From Bacteroides faecalis (GTDB taxonomy: Bacteria; Bacteroidota; Bacteroidia; Bacteroidales; Bacteroidaceae), in NCBI RefSeq assembly GCF_003865075.1, contig NZ_BHWB01000005.1, positions 124,001 through 188,000 on the forward strand: 64,000 nucleotides of DNA, given 5' to 3'. The stretch's first letter is position 1. Each line of letters begins with the position of its first letter. A program made the translations under genes and the position numbers. The notes beneath the pieces were generated by a model. The model saw only the letters and a list, made by a program, of their open reading frames with translations. It was not told where the DNA came from and searched no databases. Positions 48,325-57,626 of the stretch are shown here, piece by piece.

Positions 48325-48840
48325 ATGACAGATAACAGAAACTATCTACAAAAATACGCCATGCACTTTGGTACATATATGGGAGTCTATTGGATACTGA
48401 AATTCATTTTATTCCCATTGGCAATGCATATCCCATTCCTCTCAATTTTATTCATAATCTTAACATTGGCAGTGCCTTTCATTGGTTATTATTATGCGAA
48501 AATGTATCGCAATAAAATATGTGGAGGAAGTATTGAGTTTTCACATGCAGTTCTTTTCACTATGTTTATGTATATGTTTGCCTCACTTTTATTAGCTGTG
48601 GCATATTACATTTATTTCCAGTTTATCGATCATGGCGCCACTATAAACGCTATCATAGAAGAATTGAGAAAGTTCATAAAGCCAAATGAAAATGAAGAAG
48701 CTATAAATGGCATGATAGATTCGCTTAACTCATGGACTCCTATCAATATCACAATGCAACAATTGTCTCTAAATGTGATATGGGGAAGCATTCTGGCTAT
48801 TCCTACCGGACTTCTGGTAATGAAGAAAGCCAAACCGTAG
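48325..48840 (+). CDS. DUF4199 membrane protein
   Basis: A 171-residue protein with four membrane segments (about 12-32, 35-55, 70-95 and 140-163). The first loop with YYYAKMYRNKICGGSIEFSHAV fits DUF4199. Function unknown. A full -7 box (TACCTTTG, 48297-48304) lies 20 bases upstream, and the glycosyltransferase gene follows 57 bases later. Confidence 0.8.
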   Translation: MTDNRNYLQKYAMHFGTYMGVYWILKFILFPLAMHIPFLSILFIILTLAVPFIGYYYAKMYRNKICGGSIEFSHAVLFTMFMYMFASLLLAVAYYIYFQFIDHGATINAIIEELRKFIKPNENEEAINGMIDSLNSWTPINITMQQLSLNVIWGSILAIPTGLLVMKKAKP

Positions 48841-48897
48841 AAACAACGAGTCGTCTCAATCATGACTTGTAATTAATAATTAGTTATTAATATAAAG

Positions 48898-49848
48898 ATG
48901 GATATATCAATAGTAATACCATTGTTTAACGAAGAAGAATCGTTGCCTGAACTTTACGCATGGATTGAACGTGTAATGAAAGCTAATGGATTCTCTTTCG
49001 AAGTGATTTTCATTAACGATGGAAGCACTGACCATTCGTGGAAAGTGATAGAAAAGCTCAAAGCCCAATCGGACTGCGTAAAAGGAATCAAGTTCCGCCG
49101 CAATTACGGTAAATCTGCGGCGCTTTTTTGCGGATTTGAAGAAGCACAGGGCGATGTAGTCATTACAATGGATGCCGACCTGCAAGACAGTCCGGACGAG
49201 ATTCCCGAACTTTACCGGATGATTACGAAAGAGGGTTACGATCTGGTATCCGGTTGGAAGCAAAAAAGATATGATCCATTATCGAAAACACTACCAACCA
49301 AACTTTTCAATGCTACAGCACGCAAAGTATCCGGAATTAAAAATCTGCATGACTTTAACTGTGGTTTAAAAGCCTATCGCAAAGAGGTAGTGAAGAATAT
49401 CGAAGTTTATGGCGAAATGCACCGATATATCCCTTATCTGGCTAAAAATGCCGGATTCAAGAAAATAGGTGAGAAAGCGGTACATCATCAAGCCCGCAAA
49501 TATGGTACTACCAAATTCGGACTAAACCGTTTCGTAAATGGATACCTGGACTTGATTTCTCTCTGGTTCCTTTCTAAATTCGGAATAAAGCCCATGCACT
49601 TTTTCGGATTGCTGGGTTCATTGATGTTTCTGGTCGGAATGATTTCTGTTATCATTGTAGGCGTCAGCAAACTATATGCCATGTACAACGGTTTACCTTA
49701 CCGATTAGTAACTGACTCTCCTTATTTCTATCTGTCGCTGACAGCGATGATTATTGGTACTCAACTATTCCTTGCAGGATTTTTGGGCGAATTAATCTCA
49801 CGCAATGCACCAGAACGAAATAACTACCAAATAGAAAAGAAAGTTTGA
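48898..49848 (+). CDS. GT2-family glycosyltransferase (polyprenyl-phosphate sugar type)
   Basis: A 316-residue protein. The catalytic domain has VIPLFNEEESLPELYAW, FINDGSTDHSW and MDADLQDSPDEI (metal/sugar-nucleotide binding). Two membrane helices near the C-terminus (FFGLLGSLMFLVGMISVII and YFYLSLTAMIIGTQLFLAGF) place it at the inner membrane. This is the layout of GtrB/ArnC-like enzymes, which load a sugar onto undecaprenyl phosphate. The sugar is unknown. Confidence 0.88.
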   Translation: MDISIVIPLFNEEESLPELYAWIERVMKANGFSFEVIFINDGSTDHSWKVIEKLKAQSDCVKGIKFRRNYGKSAALFCGFEEAQGDVVITMDADLQDSPDEIPELYRMITKEGYDLVSGWKQKRYDPLSKTLPTKLFNATARKVSGIKNLHDFNCGLKAYRKEVVKNIEVYGEMHRYIPYLAKNAGFKKIGEKAVHHQARKYGTTKFGLNRFVNGYLDLISLWFLSKFGIKPMHFFGLLGSLMFLVGMISVIIVGVSKLYAMYNGLPYRLVTDSPYFYLSLTAMIIGTQLFLAGFLGELISRNAPERNNYQIEKKV

Positions 49849-49868
49849 CTCACACTCAATAACCGATT

Positions 49869-50417
49869 ATGAAGAATTTAATTCGTATCTTTCTATTATT
49901 AATCATCACCGGCAGTACTATCAGTATCTATAGTTCATGTTCGGATGAAAATGATTGCTCGCTGGCAGGACGTCCCATGATGTATTGTACACTATACACA
50001 ATCGATCCGGACACAAGAGCTATGTTGAATGACACGCTCGATTCATTGACCATCAAAGCATTCGGAACCGATTCTATCATTCTCAACAATGAGAAGAAAG
50101 TACATACCTTGATGCTTCCACTGCGCTACACAAATGATTCTACTATATTCATCTTTTATTATGACCTTAAACGTCAGCCAAAAAATGTAGATACATTATA
50201 CATAGTGCAACAAAACACTCCGTATTTCCAGTCTATGGAATGTGGCTACATGATGAAACAGAACATTTTGAGTGTTAAATTCGGCAAACCGGGAAGACCG
50301 TCTCAGCCAGATCGGATAGATTCTCTCTATTTACGAAATAAAGAAGCCAATACAAATGAAATTCAGAACTTGCAGATATTCTATAAGTACCGTGACCGTA
50401 CACCTGCGATTGATTAG
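49869..50417 (+). CDS. DUF6452 lipoprotein
   Basis: A 182-residue protein with a lipoprotein signal (IFLLLIITGSTISIYSSC). The mature part is beta-rich, with CSLAGRPMMYCTLYTID and pairs of Cys. Small DUF6452 proteins occur in Bacteroidetes next to DUF6048 genes, as here. They probably act together in the periplasm or outer membrane; function unknown. Confidence 0.75.
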   Translation: MKNLIRIFLLLIITGSTISIYSSCSDENDCSLAGRPMMYCTLYTIDPDTRAMLNDTLDSLTIKAFGTDSIILNNEKKVHTLMLPLRYTNDSTIFIFYYDLKRQPKNVDTLYIVQQNTPYFQSMECGYMMKQNILSVKFGKPGRPSQPDRIDSLYLRNKEANTNEIQNLQIFYKYRDRTPAID

Positions 50418-51159
50418 CCTGCTTCTGCTCTTTTGTATCGGACTCCCGGCAGCAGCACAACAACCCAGCCAGAAGGCGACGCCTCAGAAAAGTCAGAAGC
50501 AACAGAAAAAAGAGGAAGCTGCGAAAGTCGATACCATTCCGTTATACAACGGAACATATATTGGTGTGGACTTATACGGTATTGGCAGTAAAGTTTTAGG
50601 AGGTGACTTCTTGAGTTCCGAAATCAGTGTCGGAGTTAATCTTAAAAACAGATTCATCCCAACCATCGAATTCGGTATGGGTGGAACAGATACTTGGAAC
50701 GAAACAGGAATACATTATAAAAGTAAAATGGCTCCCTTCTTCCGGATTGGTGTAGACTATAACACAATGGCAAAAAAGAAGGAAAAAAACAGCTATTTGT
50801 ATGCCGGCCTGCGCTATGCATTCAGTTCCTTTAAATATGATGTATCCACTCTGCCTGTTCACGATCCGATCTGGGGAGACAATATCAATAATCCAAGTCT
50901 GGAAGATGACTATTGGGGCGGAAGTGTTCCTTTTAACCATCCGGGTATGAAGGCTTCTGTCCAGTGGATCGAGATTGTATTAGGTGTAAAAGTACGTATT
51001 TACAAGAATTTCAACATGGGCTGGTCGGTACGCATGAAGTATAAGACAAGCGCATCTACGGGAGAATTCGGCAATCCTTGGTATGTGCCGGGCTACGGAA
51101 AGTTCAAATCAAATAATATGGGAATCACTTATTCCCTCATTTACAAACTACCTCTTTAA
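50356..51159 (+). CDS. DUF6048 outer-membrane-barrel-like protein
   Basis: The ORF has 267 residues, overlapping the previous gene by 62 bases; a GTG at 50392 would shorten the overlap and start directly at the signal peptide (HLRLISLLLLFCIGLPAAA). The mature part has alternating aromatic beta strands (YIGVDLYGIGSKVL, FFRIGVDYNTMA, YLYAGLRYAF) and ends in SLIYKLPL, as in small outer-membrane barrels. It pairs with the DUF6452 lipoprotein upstream. Confidence 0.75.
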   Translation: MKFRTCRYSISTVTVHLRLISLLLLFCIGLPAAAQQPSQKATPQKSQKQQKKEEAAKVDTIPLYNGTYIGVDLYGIGSKVLGGDFLSSEISVGVNLKNRFIPTIEFGMGGTDTWNETGIHYKSKMAPFFRIGVDYNTMAKKKEKNSYLYAGLRYAFSSFKYDVSTLPVHDPIWGDNINNPSLEDDYWGGSVPFNHPGMKASVQWIEIVLGVKVRIYKNFNMGWSVRMKYKTSASTGEFGNPWYVPGYGKFKSNNMGITYSLIYKLPL

Positions 51160-51165
51160 AAAACA

Positions 51166-51747
51166 ATGACAGGACTAGAGATTTGGCTGCTTGCAATAGG
51201 TTTGGCGATGGATTGTTTCGCTGTTTCGATTGCAAGCGGTATTATTTTGAAACGTATTCAATGGCGACCAATGTTAGTGATGGCATTTGCTTTCGGCTTC
51301 TTTCAGGCTATCATGCCTTTTATTGGCTGGATGTGTGCCAATACTTTCAGCCATTTGATAGAAAGTGTAGATCACTGGATAGCTTTTGCCATTCTGGCTT
51401 TTCTTGGGGGACGAATGGTTTACGAATCTTTTAAAGAAGAAGGATGCAGACAGGAATTTAATCCGGCAAGTCCGAAAGTGGTGCTTACGATGGCCATAGC
51501 AACAAGCATTGATGCATTGGCAATTGGTGTTTCTTTTGCTTTTTTGGGAATACGAGATTATAGAGATATCCTCTCTCCCATCCTCATTATCGGATTGGTA
51601 TCATTCATCATGTCTCTTGCCGGACTTATTTTCGGTATCCGATGCGGGTGCGGTTGCGCACGAAAATTGAAAGCCGAACGATGGGGTGGAATTATTCTTA
51701 TTATTATCGGAATTAAAATATTGATCGAACATCTGTTCCTTCAATAA
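51166..51747 (+). CDS. mntP: Manganese efflux pump MntP
   Basis: A 193-residue protein with six membrane segments and two internal repeats carrying the family signatures AMDCFAVSIASG and SIDALAIGVSF. It exports Mn(II). I saw no manganese riboswitch in the six-base gap after the DUF6048 gene, so it is likely cotranscribed with it. Confidence 0.93.
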   Translation: MTGLEIWLLAIGLAMDCFAVSIASGIILKRIQWRPMLVMAFAFGFFQAIMPFIGWMCANTFSHLIESVDHWIAFAILAFLGGRMVYESFKEEGCRQEFNPASPKVVLTMAIATSIDALAIGVSFAFLGIRDYRDILSPILIIGLVSFIMSLAGLIFGIRCGCGCARKLKAERWGGIILIIIGIKILIEHLFLQ

Positions 51748-51771
51748 AATCTACTTTAAATAGAACAACGT

Positions 51772-52788
51772 ATGAAAACAAAGAAAAGTTTCATTTGGCT
51801 GGCCTTCCTGATTTTAGCTACAATCTGGATCTTGGTCAGACGCAATCAACAGAATGACTATAACAGCATTACCGGTTTGGTATTCGGCACAGTATATAAC
51901 ATTACCTATCAATATAAAGGTGATTTAAAACCGGAAATCGAAGCTGAGTTAAAACGTTTCGACTTTTCTTTATCGCCATTCAATGATAGTTCAGTAATCA
52001 GTCGAGTCAATCGCAATGAAGAACTGGTAACAGATACTTTCTTCCAAAAATGTTTTAACCGTTCCATGGAGATTTCCCGCGAGACAAAAGGTGCTTTTGA
52101 TATTACAGTAGCTCCGCTTGCAAATGCCTGGGGATTCGGTTTCAAGAAGGGAACATTTCCCGATTCATTAATGATAGACAGTTTATTACAAATAACTAGT
52201 TATGATAAGGTGAAATTGGTAGATGGTAAAGTAATCAAAGACGACCCTCGCATGATGTTGAGTTGTAGTGCTGTAGCTAAAGGATATTCGGTAGATGTGA
52301 TAGCGCATTTTCTGGATAGTAAAGGTATCAAGAATTACATTGTCGATATAGGTGGCGAAGTGGTGGTAAAAGGAAAGAATGCTCAAGGCGGTTTATGGCG
52401 TATCGGAATTAATAAACCTATTGACGATTCTCTATCCAGACAAAAAGACTTGCAAACCATACTTGAAATTACGAATGCCGGTCTGGCAACTTCAGGTAAC
52501 TATCGTAATTATTATTACAAGGATGGCAAGAAATATGCACATACGATTGATCCCAGAACAGGATATCCTGTGCAACACAGTATTTTATCTTCTACGGTGA
52601 TAGCTAAAGACTGTATGACTGCTGATGCACTCGCTACCGCTTTTATGGTAATGGGATTGGAAGAAGCGGAGAAATTTTGCAAAGCGGATCCCAACATTGA
52701 TGCTTACTTTATTTATAGTGGAAAAGATGGAAAGTTTGAAACCTACTTCACAGAAGGGATGAAGAAGTACATAAAAGAAATCAAATAA
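51772..52788 (+). CDS. apbE: FAD:protein FMN transferase
   Basis: A 338-residue protein with an N-terminal hydrophobic anchor (IWLAFLILATIWILV). It shows the ApbE motifs VFGTVYNITYQ, DITVAPLANAWGFG and LSCSAVAKGYSVDVIA, and ends with HTIDPRTGYPVQ, and TADALATAFMVMG. It attaches FMN covalently to Thr residues of periplasmic parts of Nqr/Rnf complexes. A 17-bp hairpin terminator follows. Confidence 0.93.
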   Translation: MKTKKSFIWLAFLILATIWILVRRNQQNDYNSITGLVFGTVYNITYQYKGDLKPEIEAELKRFDFSLSPFNDSSVISRVNRNEELVTDTFFQKCFNRSMEISRETKGAFDITVAPLANAWGFGFKKGTFPDSLMIDSLLQITSYDKVKLVDGKVIKDDPRMMLSCSAVAKGYSVDVIAHFLDSKGIKNYIVDIGGEVVVKGKNAQGGLWRIGINKPIDDSLSRQKDLQTILEITNAGLATSGNYRNYYYKDGKKYAHTIDPRTGYPVQHSILSSTVIAKDCMTADALATAFMVMGLEEAEKFCKADPNIDAYFIYSGKDGKFETYFTEGMKKYIKEIK

Positions 52789-52853
52789 AAAAGAGAAAAT
52801 AAAGAATAAAACAAAAGTTCTGTTTCATGTACACAGAGCCTTTGTTTTTGTCC

Positions 52854-52892
52854 AAACGGACGCTCTGTTTCGATCAAACAGAGCGTCCGTTT
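52854..52892. terminator. Perfect 17-bp bidirectional hairpin
   Basis: AAACGGACGCTCTGTTT and AAACAGAGCGTCCGTTT pair without mismatch around CGATC. It lies between apbE on the plus strand and the truncated DUF486 gene on the minus strand. Confidence 0.8.
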
Positions 52893-52909
52893 AAAAGGTA
52901 TCAAAAAAA

Positions 52910-53125
52910 CTATTTCATGAATACGAAATACACAGCTGCAATCAAACAGACGAATGCAGCAAAATGATTCCAATGCAACGCCTCGCCTTTAAAAAGGACA
53001 GTAGTAAATATAGTAAAAATAATAAGAGTTATCACTTCCTGAATCACTTTCAACTGCATTAAAGTAAACGGACCTCCATTACCGATAAAGCCAATTCGAT
53101 TTGCCGGAATTTGACAAGAGTACTC
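52910..53125 (-). pseudogene. DUF486 (DMT-like) membrane protein, truncated by element insertion
   Basis: Reading the minus strand from 53125 gives EYSCQIPANRIGFIGNGGPF, then a run with QLKVIQEVITLIIFTIF and a final helix ending VYFVFMK before TAG: 71 residues. This is the C-terminal part of a DUF486 protein, which normally has about 45 more residues before it. Upstream of EYS the frame hits a stop within three codons, at the start of AT-rich element sequence. The missing N-terminal piece should lie beyond the other end of the element, outside the window. Confidence 0.85.
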
Positions 53126-53195
53126 ACTTAACTAAATAGACTTGCCCAAGTGAAATTTTACACCTATATTTACTTCATAATCAACATATTACATT

Positions 53196-55010
53196 ATGAT
53201 AAAAATTATAGGATACGCACGAGTTTCTACTACAAAACAAGACTTATCTCGACAAAAGCTAAAGATTAAGGAGTTCTGTGAGAACAACAATTATGAGTTA
53301 ATTGAAATTATTGAGGACTTTGGAATATCTGGTGTGGTTGCAGACAGAAAAGGTTATATCGAATTACAAAGTAAAACCTACAAAGATGCAGACATGATAG
53401 TAATCTCTGAGTTATCACGTTTGAGCAGGCAAGAAGATGTAACAGAGACAGTTTACAACATTCAACAGATTATTAATAAAGGATTATCTGTAATACTCTT
53501 AGATAGTCCCAGTAAAATTTATGAAGCTAATAAACTTTTAGACATTACAGAAATACTTATCCTCACTATCAAAGCATGGGCAGCAGCACAAGAAAGATTG
53601 GATATTAAAAAGAAGAACCAAGATGGGAAGCAAGCTCTCTTCCAAGCTTATCCTTATGCAGTTGTAGACCAAAAAATACCTTATGGATATAAAGCAGTTC
53701 CTAACCCCAATGGGAAACGTCCTAAATATATTTTAGAAGAAGTACCAGAAGAAGTAGAGAATATAAAAAGACTCTTCGCTTTAGTAAACTCTGGTAAGAC
53801 ACTGGGAGCAGTAGCCAGATATTTCAATGAAAGGAATATTACTTTTAGAGGATATTACAGCACTGTTGCCATTCTAAGCAACTATATCCATAGTGATATT
53901 TATAGAGGAATCAGAAGAAGAACACAGAGATTAGGTAGAGAAGAACCTTATACCATCGAGGTTAGAATAAAACCTATTATCAGTGAAGAGGATTTTATGA
54001 AAGCACAAGAACTGATTAAAAACAACTATAAAAATACTCCAACTGGAAAAGTCAATCATAATCCATTAAAAGGAATCATCAGATGTAGATGTGGGAGAGC
54101 CATGACTGTAAAAGACAAAAAGCCAGCAGCAGGAATTTCAAAACTAACATATAGATGTAGCTGTGTTGATAGGAAATCTCATCCAGACTTCTGTAAATAT
54201 AATATTGATGAAGTTTCTTACGACCTTACGAATGAAATATTATATAGTCTTTTCAAATCTATGCACACAGCAGAATATATCAACTTCTTTAGGAACCAAA
54301 CAGACAATAGAGTTACAGAGCTACAAGAGGAAATAGCTGGAATTGAGAAACGTTTATCTACCCTATATCTTGATAAAGAGAACTTATCTAATGAAAGTCA
54401 AGAAAATGCCAACAAGTTTCTACTAACCACCAATCCTACCCTTTTAAACATTATCCAAGAGAAACAGAACCAGTTAGATGAGAAGATAAAATCTATTGAT
54501 AAAGAAATTATAAGATATAAAAAATCACAAAGTAAAAAGATAGCAGACATCGAAAGGATTAAAGATAATAATGGTAAAGAGAAGCTTCAAAACCTCAGCA
54601 TCGAAGAACAAGGAGAACTATATCATAAATATTTGGAGAGAGTGAATTATATTCCTGTCACTACTATGCAGGGATATTATATTGTACAGTTCCTTAATGG
54701 AATTAAATTCTATATAGCTATTACGAAAGTCAGAAGCATTGCAATGGCTTCTCTCCTATTAGACAACTGGACGATTGATGAAAAAGGAATTATAACAGCG
54801 AACTATGATACTTTAAAGTCCTGTGATATGAAGAACTTTAGCATAGAAATGATTAGGAAAACAAAGACTATGACTTTACAAGAATATCTTAAATCAGACC
54901 TTGCAAAAGAAAGAGCCTTGCATCTTGACCTTAGTTATAGAGAAAGATATTTAGAAGAACTACATAAAGCAGGGTTGGATGGTAGGCTCAGACCATTAAA
55001 AAAGGAATAA
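53196..55010 (+). CDS. Large serine recombinase (integrase)
   Basis: A 604-residue protein. The catalytic resolvase domain begins IIGYARVSTTKQDLSRQ, with the nucleophilic Ser in ARVS, and continues with SELSRLSRQ. A recombinase domain (PYGYKAVPNPNGKRPKYI) follows, then a zinc ribbon with CRCG and CSCVDRKSHPDFC near 300-340. A coiled-coil segment occupies about 370-450. This order is that of phiC31-type integrases. It would cut and rejoin at the DUF486 site. A directionality factor is not identified. Confidence 0.93.
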   Translation: MIKIIGYARVSTTKQDLSRQKLKIKEFCENNNYELIEIIEDFGISGVVADRKGYIELQSKTYKDADMIVISELSRLSRQEDVTETVYNIQQIINKGLSVILLDSPSKIYEANKLLDITEILILTIKAWAAAQERLDIKKKNQDGKQALFQAYPYAVVDQKIPYGYKAVPNPNGKRPKYILEEVPEEVENIKRLFALVNSGKTLGAVARYFNERNITFRGYYSTVAILSNYIHSDIYRGIRRRTQRLGREEPYTIEVRIKPIISEEDFMKAQELIKNNYKNTPTGKVNHNPLKGIIRCRCGRAMTVKDKKPAAGISKLTYRCSCVDRKSHPDFCKYNIDEVSYDLTNEILYSLFKSMHTAEYINFFRNQTDNRVTELQEEIAGIEKRLSTLYLDKENLSNESQENANKFLLTTNPTLLNIIQEKQNQLDEKIKSIDKEIIRYKKSQSKKIADIERIKDNNGKEKLQNLSIEEQGELYHKYLERVNYIPVTTMQGYYIVQFLNGIKFYIAITKVRSIAMASLLLDNWTIDEKGIITANYDTLKSCDMKNFSIEMIRKTKTMTLQEYLKSDLAKERALHLDLSYRERYLEELHKAGLDGRLRPLKKE

Positions 55011-55058
55011 CTTCATCCTTTTTAATTATCTTTGCTTCCAAACCATATAAGCAAAGAT

Positions 55059-55913
55059 ATGAGACCAATTGAAAGACTTGAAGAAACTTATTTCCCTAAA
55101 GGCATAGAGTTACTTGAATACATGGAGGAGGTAGCAGTACTTTATGTACCAGATTATGATATAGACCATGAAACAGGAGAACAATATATTTATGGTACAA
55201 CCGCCTTGCCCTTATTCATAAGAAGATACAATCAGAATAAACTATATGGTAACTTCACATACGAAGATTATATAGCCAATGAGGACATACAAAATACGCT
55301 GAAAGGCTTGGGTGTTGATATAGATAAGTTTTGGTTTCTGCTTCTATTCATCTTTGACTATACTTGTGGAACGTGCTTAGATGGAATGAAAGCAACAGGC
55401 ATTGGAATAGAACAGCTTACCAAATTTGCCAAAGCCATAGCTGACAACCATAAGGAGATTAACCAATTTGGAGTAAGTTTTAAGAAGCCTATTACAGTCT
55501 CTGTAAAGGTTGAAGGCAAGCATCAGATAGTAATTGACAATGCCAATGCCATAGGCTACTTGGCTACTACCATCATCAATAACCTAAAGGAGATAGAGGA
55601 ACATCCTTGGATGCAGAGCCAACAAGTCAGCATGGACACCCATGCAGAAGAAAAGGAATCCGTTCAGATATGGCTGTTCTATAAGATGTTCAATGACTTC
55701 TTCAATTTATCCCCATACAATAAGCAGTTTAATGTCAGACAAAAGAAAGGAGGCACCATATCACTCAGTAAGACATTGCTCATATCAAGGCTTATCTACT
55801 TCACCAAGCTATCTAAACATAGTAAATTCTCAGATGATGAAGATGTCCTAAAAGGCTACATCAAGCAATATAAAGACAAGAGAATTAATACTGTGAATAG
55901 CATATACTTCTAA
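55059..55913 (+). CDS. Element protein of unknown function
   Basis: I choose the ATG at 55059 (MRPIERLEETYF). A TATCTTTG box at 55027-55034 overlaps the longer frame's TTG start, so that start is unlikely. The product of 284 residues has no signal peptide and looks helical and acidic. GTCLDGMKATGIGIEQLTKFAKAI and a C-terminal SLSKTLLISRLIYFTKLSKHSKF are distinctive segments. No family recognised. A terminator follows at 55934. Confidence 0.6.
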   Translation: MRPIERLEETYFPKGIELLEYMEEVAVLYVPDYDIDHETGEQYIYGTTALPLFIRRYNQNKLYGNFTYEDYIANEDIQNTLKGLGVDIDKFWFLLLFIFDYTCGTCLDGMKATGIGIEQLTKFAKAIADNHKEINQFGVSFKKPITVSVKVEGKHQIVIDNANAIGYLATTIINNLKEIEEHPWMQSQQVSMDTHAEEKESVQIWLFYKMFNDFFNLSPYNKQFNVRQKKGGTISLSKTLLISRLIYFTKLSKHSKFSDDEDVLKGYIKQYKDKRINTVNSIYF

Positions 55914-55933
55914 TAACACACTGATAACCAATC

Positions 55934-55981
55934 AAGTCCTGCTCCGTACCATTAAGAGGGTACATAAAAGCAGGACTTTTT
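55934..55981 (+). terminator. Terminator in the integrase-element
   Basis: AAGTCCTGCT and AGCAGGACTT form a 10-bp outer stem with GTACC/GGGTAC inside, followed by seven T. Confidence 0.8.
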
Positions 55982-56117
55982 TTCTCTCTTTTAATCCTAC
56001 CATTATATCCCATCTTTGCATCGTCAAAACGATAGCGGACGAGCTACCAATTTAGAGGGGAAATAAAACCACTCATTAATTTCTCTCTTTTAATCAGCCC
56101 AGAAGCCAGTAGCTTTG
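55981..56117 (+). promoter_or_regulatory. Two tandem promoters with a duplicated upstream box
   Basis: TTCTCTCTTTTAATC occurs at about 55982-55996 and again at 56081-56095. In each case it is followed 18 bases later by TTTGCA; in the second the full -7 box TAGCTTTG is at 56110-56117. Equal spacing suggests a duplicated promoter upstream of the DGQHR-motif gene. CGTC/GACG inverted bases lie between. Confidence 0.5.
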
Positions 56118-56173
56118 CAATATCAAAATTAACAAAAGCTGGAGCGCACCAGTCTAAAAACAGCAAAGAAGAT

Positions 56174-57082
56174 ATGATGACTATTTATTTTTATGGCAGC
56201 AATCGTGAAATCGTAGCAGAGAATGTAAAGAAGTGCTATTCAATGATTGAGAAATATGGCTTTAATGCTGCAATGGGTAAGATTAAGTTAGTTGGCAGCG
56301 AGGATTTAACAGGAGAGAAATTATTAAAGGTTTCCATTGTTCCTAAGTCCAATGCCAAACCTCTTTCAATAGACAACTGGATGCTGAATACAGAAGAGGT
56401 TACAGATGCCACTGAAAGAGCAGCAGCTAAAGCCCCAGTGGATGGACAACACAGGATGATAGCCATGTTCATACTGGAGGTAGAAGGCTATATTGATTTT
56501 AATGAAGAAGAAATGACTGAAACCATTAAGAAACCAGAGAATATGAGTTTGGCATTATTTACAGCCTCTATCAATAACGGCAGACCTTGGAATTACAAAG
56601 ACTTTAGCAAATCAAAGTTCCAAACAGGAGACGAGAGAATTGATTATATTGAAGCACAAATTCAAGAAACAGGATTGAAGTCTGACGTAATCTATAGCTT
56701 TTATACATTAGGGCAACCAGAGGTTAAAGCTAATGTCGCCAAAGACCTTAAATTGGGCATAAATAGACTACCCAAATCTTTAAAGTTAAATGCAACCACC
56801 CAAGAGTTAGGCGATAAAGTTCTAAAGGCTTTTAAAAGCAGTAAAATCTCTGAATCTACATACGATAATGGAAGATTAGCAAAAGGATTTAAGCTGTTCT
56901 ACAATGAATACAAACCAGAGATTAGCCAACTCCAGCAGTTAATCGCCATGATTAGCAAAGATGTGTGGTTTGGTAGTCAGAAGCCAGACGGTAGTGCAGA
57001 AGCCAAACAATATTACAAGAATTTTGAAAAATGGTTCCAATATATGAATGAGAGTAACAACAAGTCTGTAGAAACTGCATAA
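56174..57082 (+). CDS. DGQHR-motif protein (ParB/DndB-like by motif)
   Basis: A 302-residue protein. The segment AAAKAPVDGQHRMIAMFILEVEG near residue 93 contains D-G-Q-H-R, the signature of DGQHR/ParB-like nucleotide-binding domains. The N-terminal part (YGFNAAMGKIKLVGSEDLTGEKLLKVSIV) precedes it and ASINNGRPWNYKDFSKSKF follows. Related domains occur in DndB and in ParB-type CTP switches. The real activity is unknown; a DNA-binding or element-control role is inferred. Two promoters lie upstream, and a hairpin follows at 57096-57118. Confidence 0.6.
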   Translation: MMTIYFYGSNREIVAENVKKCYSMIEKYGFNAAMGKIKLVGSEDLTGEKLLKVSIVPKSNAKPLSIDNWMLNTEEVTDATERAAAKAPVDGQHRMIAMFILEVEGYIDFNEEEMTETIKKPENMSLALFTASINNGRPWNYKDFSKSKFQTGDERIDYIEAQIQETGLKSDVIYSFYTLGQPEVKANVAKDLKLGINRLPKSLKLNATTQELGDKVLKAFKSSKISESTYDNGRLAKGFKLFYNEYKPEISQLQQLIAMISKDVWFGSQKPDGSAEAKQYYKNFEKWFQYMNESNNKSVETA

Positions 57083-57095
57083 CCAACTAACAATA

Positions 57096-57118
57096 AAGCC
57101 CATGTGACAGGTGGGCTT
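57096..57118 (+). terminator. Short hairpin after the DGQHR gene
   Basis: AAGCCCA and TGGGCTT pair around a nine-base loop, followed by AATTCTT. It is a weak terminator or attenuator. Confidence 0.5.
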
Positions 57119-57146
57119 AATTCTTAACCAACTAAATAATAAAACA

Positions 57147-57464
57147 ATGAACCCATATATCATACAATCCAGTTTATATTTAAGCACTATCTACGAAGCA
57201 ATAATTGCTAAGCAAGAAATACTAAGAGCTAAAATGCAGCAATACAATGATGTCAAGCTCTACTTGTTCAGTTTCATTCTCCCAGAATATAGTTCTAATG
57301 AATATATTGCAAATAGCCTCAAACTTTATAATGAAAATGAACTGTTCCCCATTATTATAACTTCCATTACATATAAGGAAGTTAATAATCCAAGAATAGC
57401 TTTCAAGAATGAGAATGGAATTATACACTTAGTCCTATGTTTTGAACATAACAAGGAGGATTGA
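57147..57464 (+). CDS. Small element protein, unknown function
   Basis: Start taken at the ATG at 57147 (MNPYIIQSSLYL). A 105-residue protein with a helical N-terminus and a C-terminal part of beta type (PIIITSITYKEVNNPRIAFKNENGIIHLVLCFEH). Not recognised. A 9-bp perfect hairpin terminator follows at 57471-57497. Confidence 0.5.
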   Translation: MNPYIIQSSLYLSTIYEAIIAKQEILRAKMQQYNDVKLYLFSFILPEYSSNEYIANSLKLYNENELFPIIITSITYKEVNNPRIAFKNENGIIHLVLCFEHNKED

Positions 57465-57470
57465 CAAGGA

Positions 57471-57497
57471 GCAGGGAAATGTGAGAGGTTTCCCTGC
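57471..57497 (+). terminator. Terminator in the integrase-element
   Basis: GCAGGGAAA and TTTCCCTGC form a perfect 9-bp stem around TGTGAGAGG. Confidence 0.65.
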
Positions 57498-57626
57498 CTA
57501 CTTAATACTTCTGAATTGTGGTCTTATCATTAGTTCCCCACTTGTGGAATTACTACTTTTACAGTAGCACAGACAGATAATCCCACCACACAGATTGACG
57601 GACTACAAACTATTCAGAATATCAAA

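Noticed and set aside
47980..48335. Plus-strand ORFs across tRNA-Thr and the rod RNA
   Set aside because: They overlap structured RNA genes read on the opposite strand and have no protein-like character.
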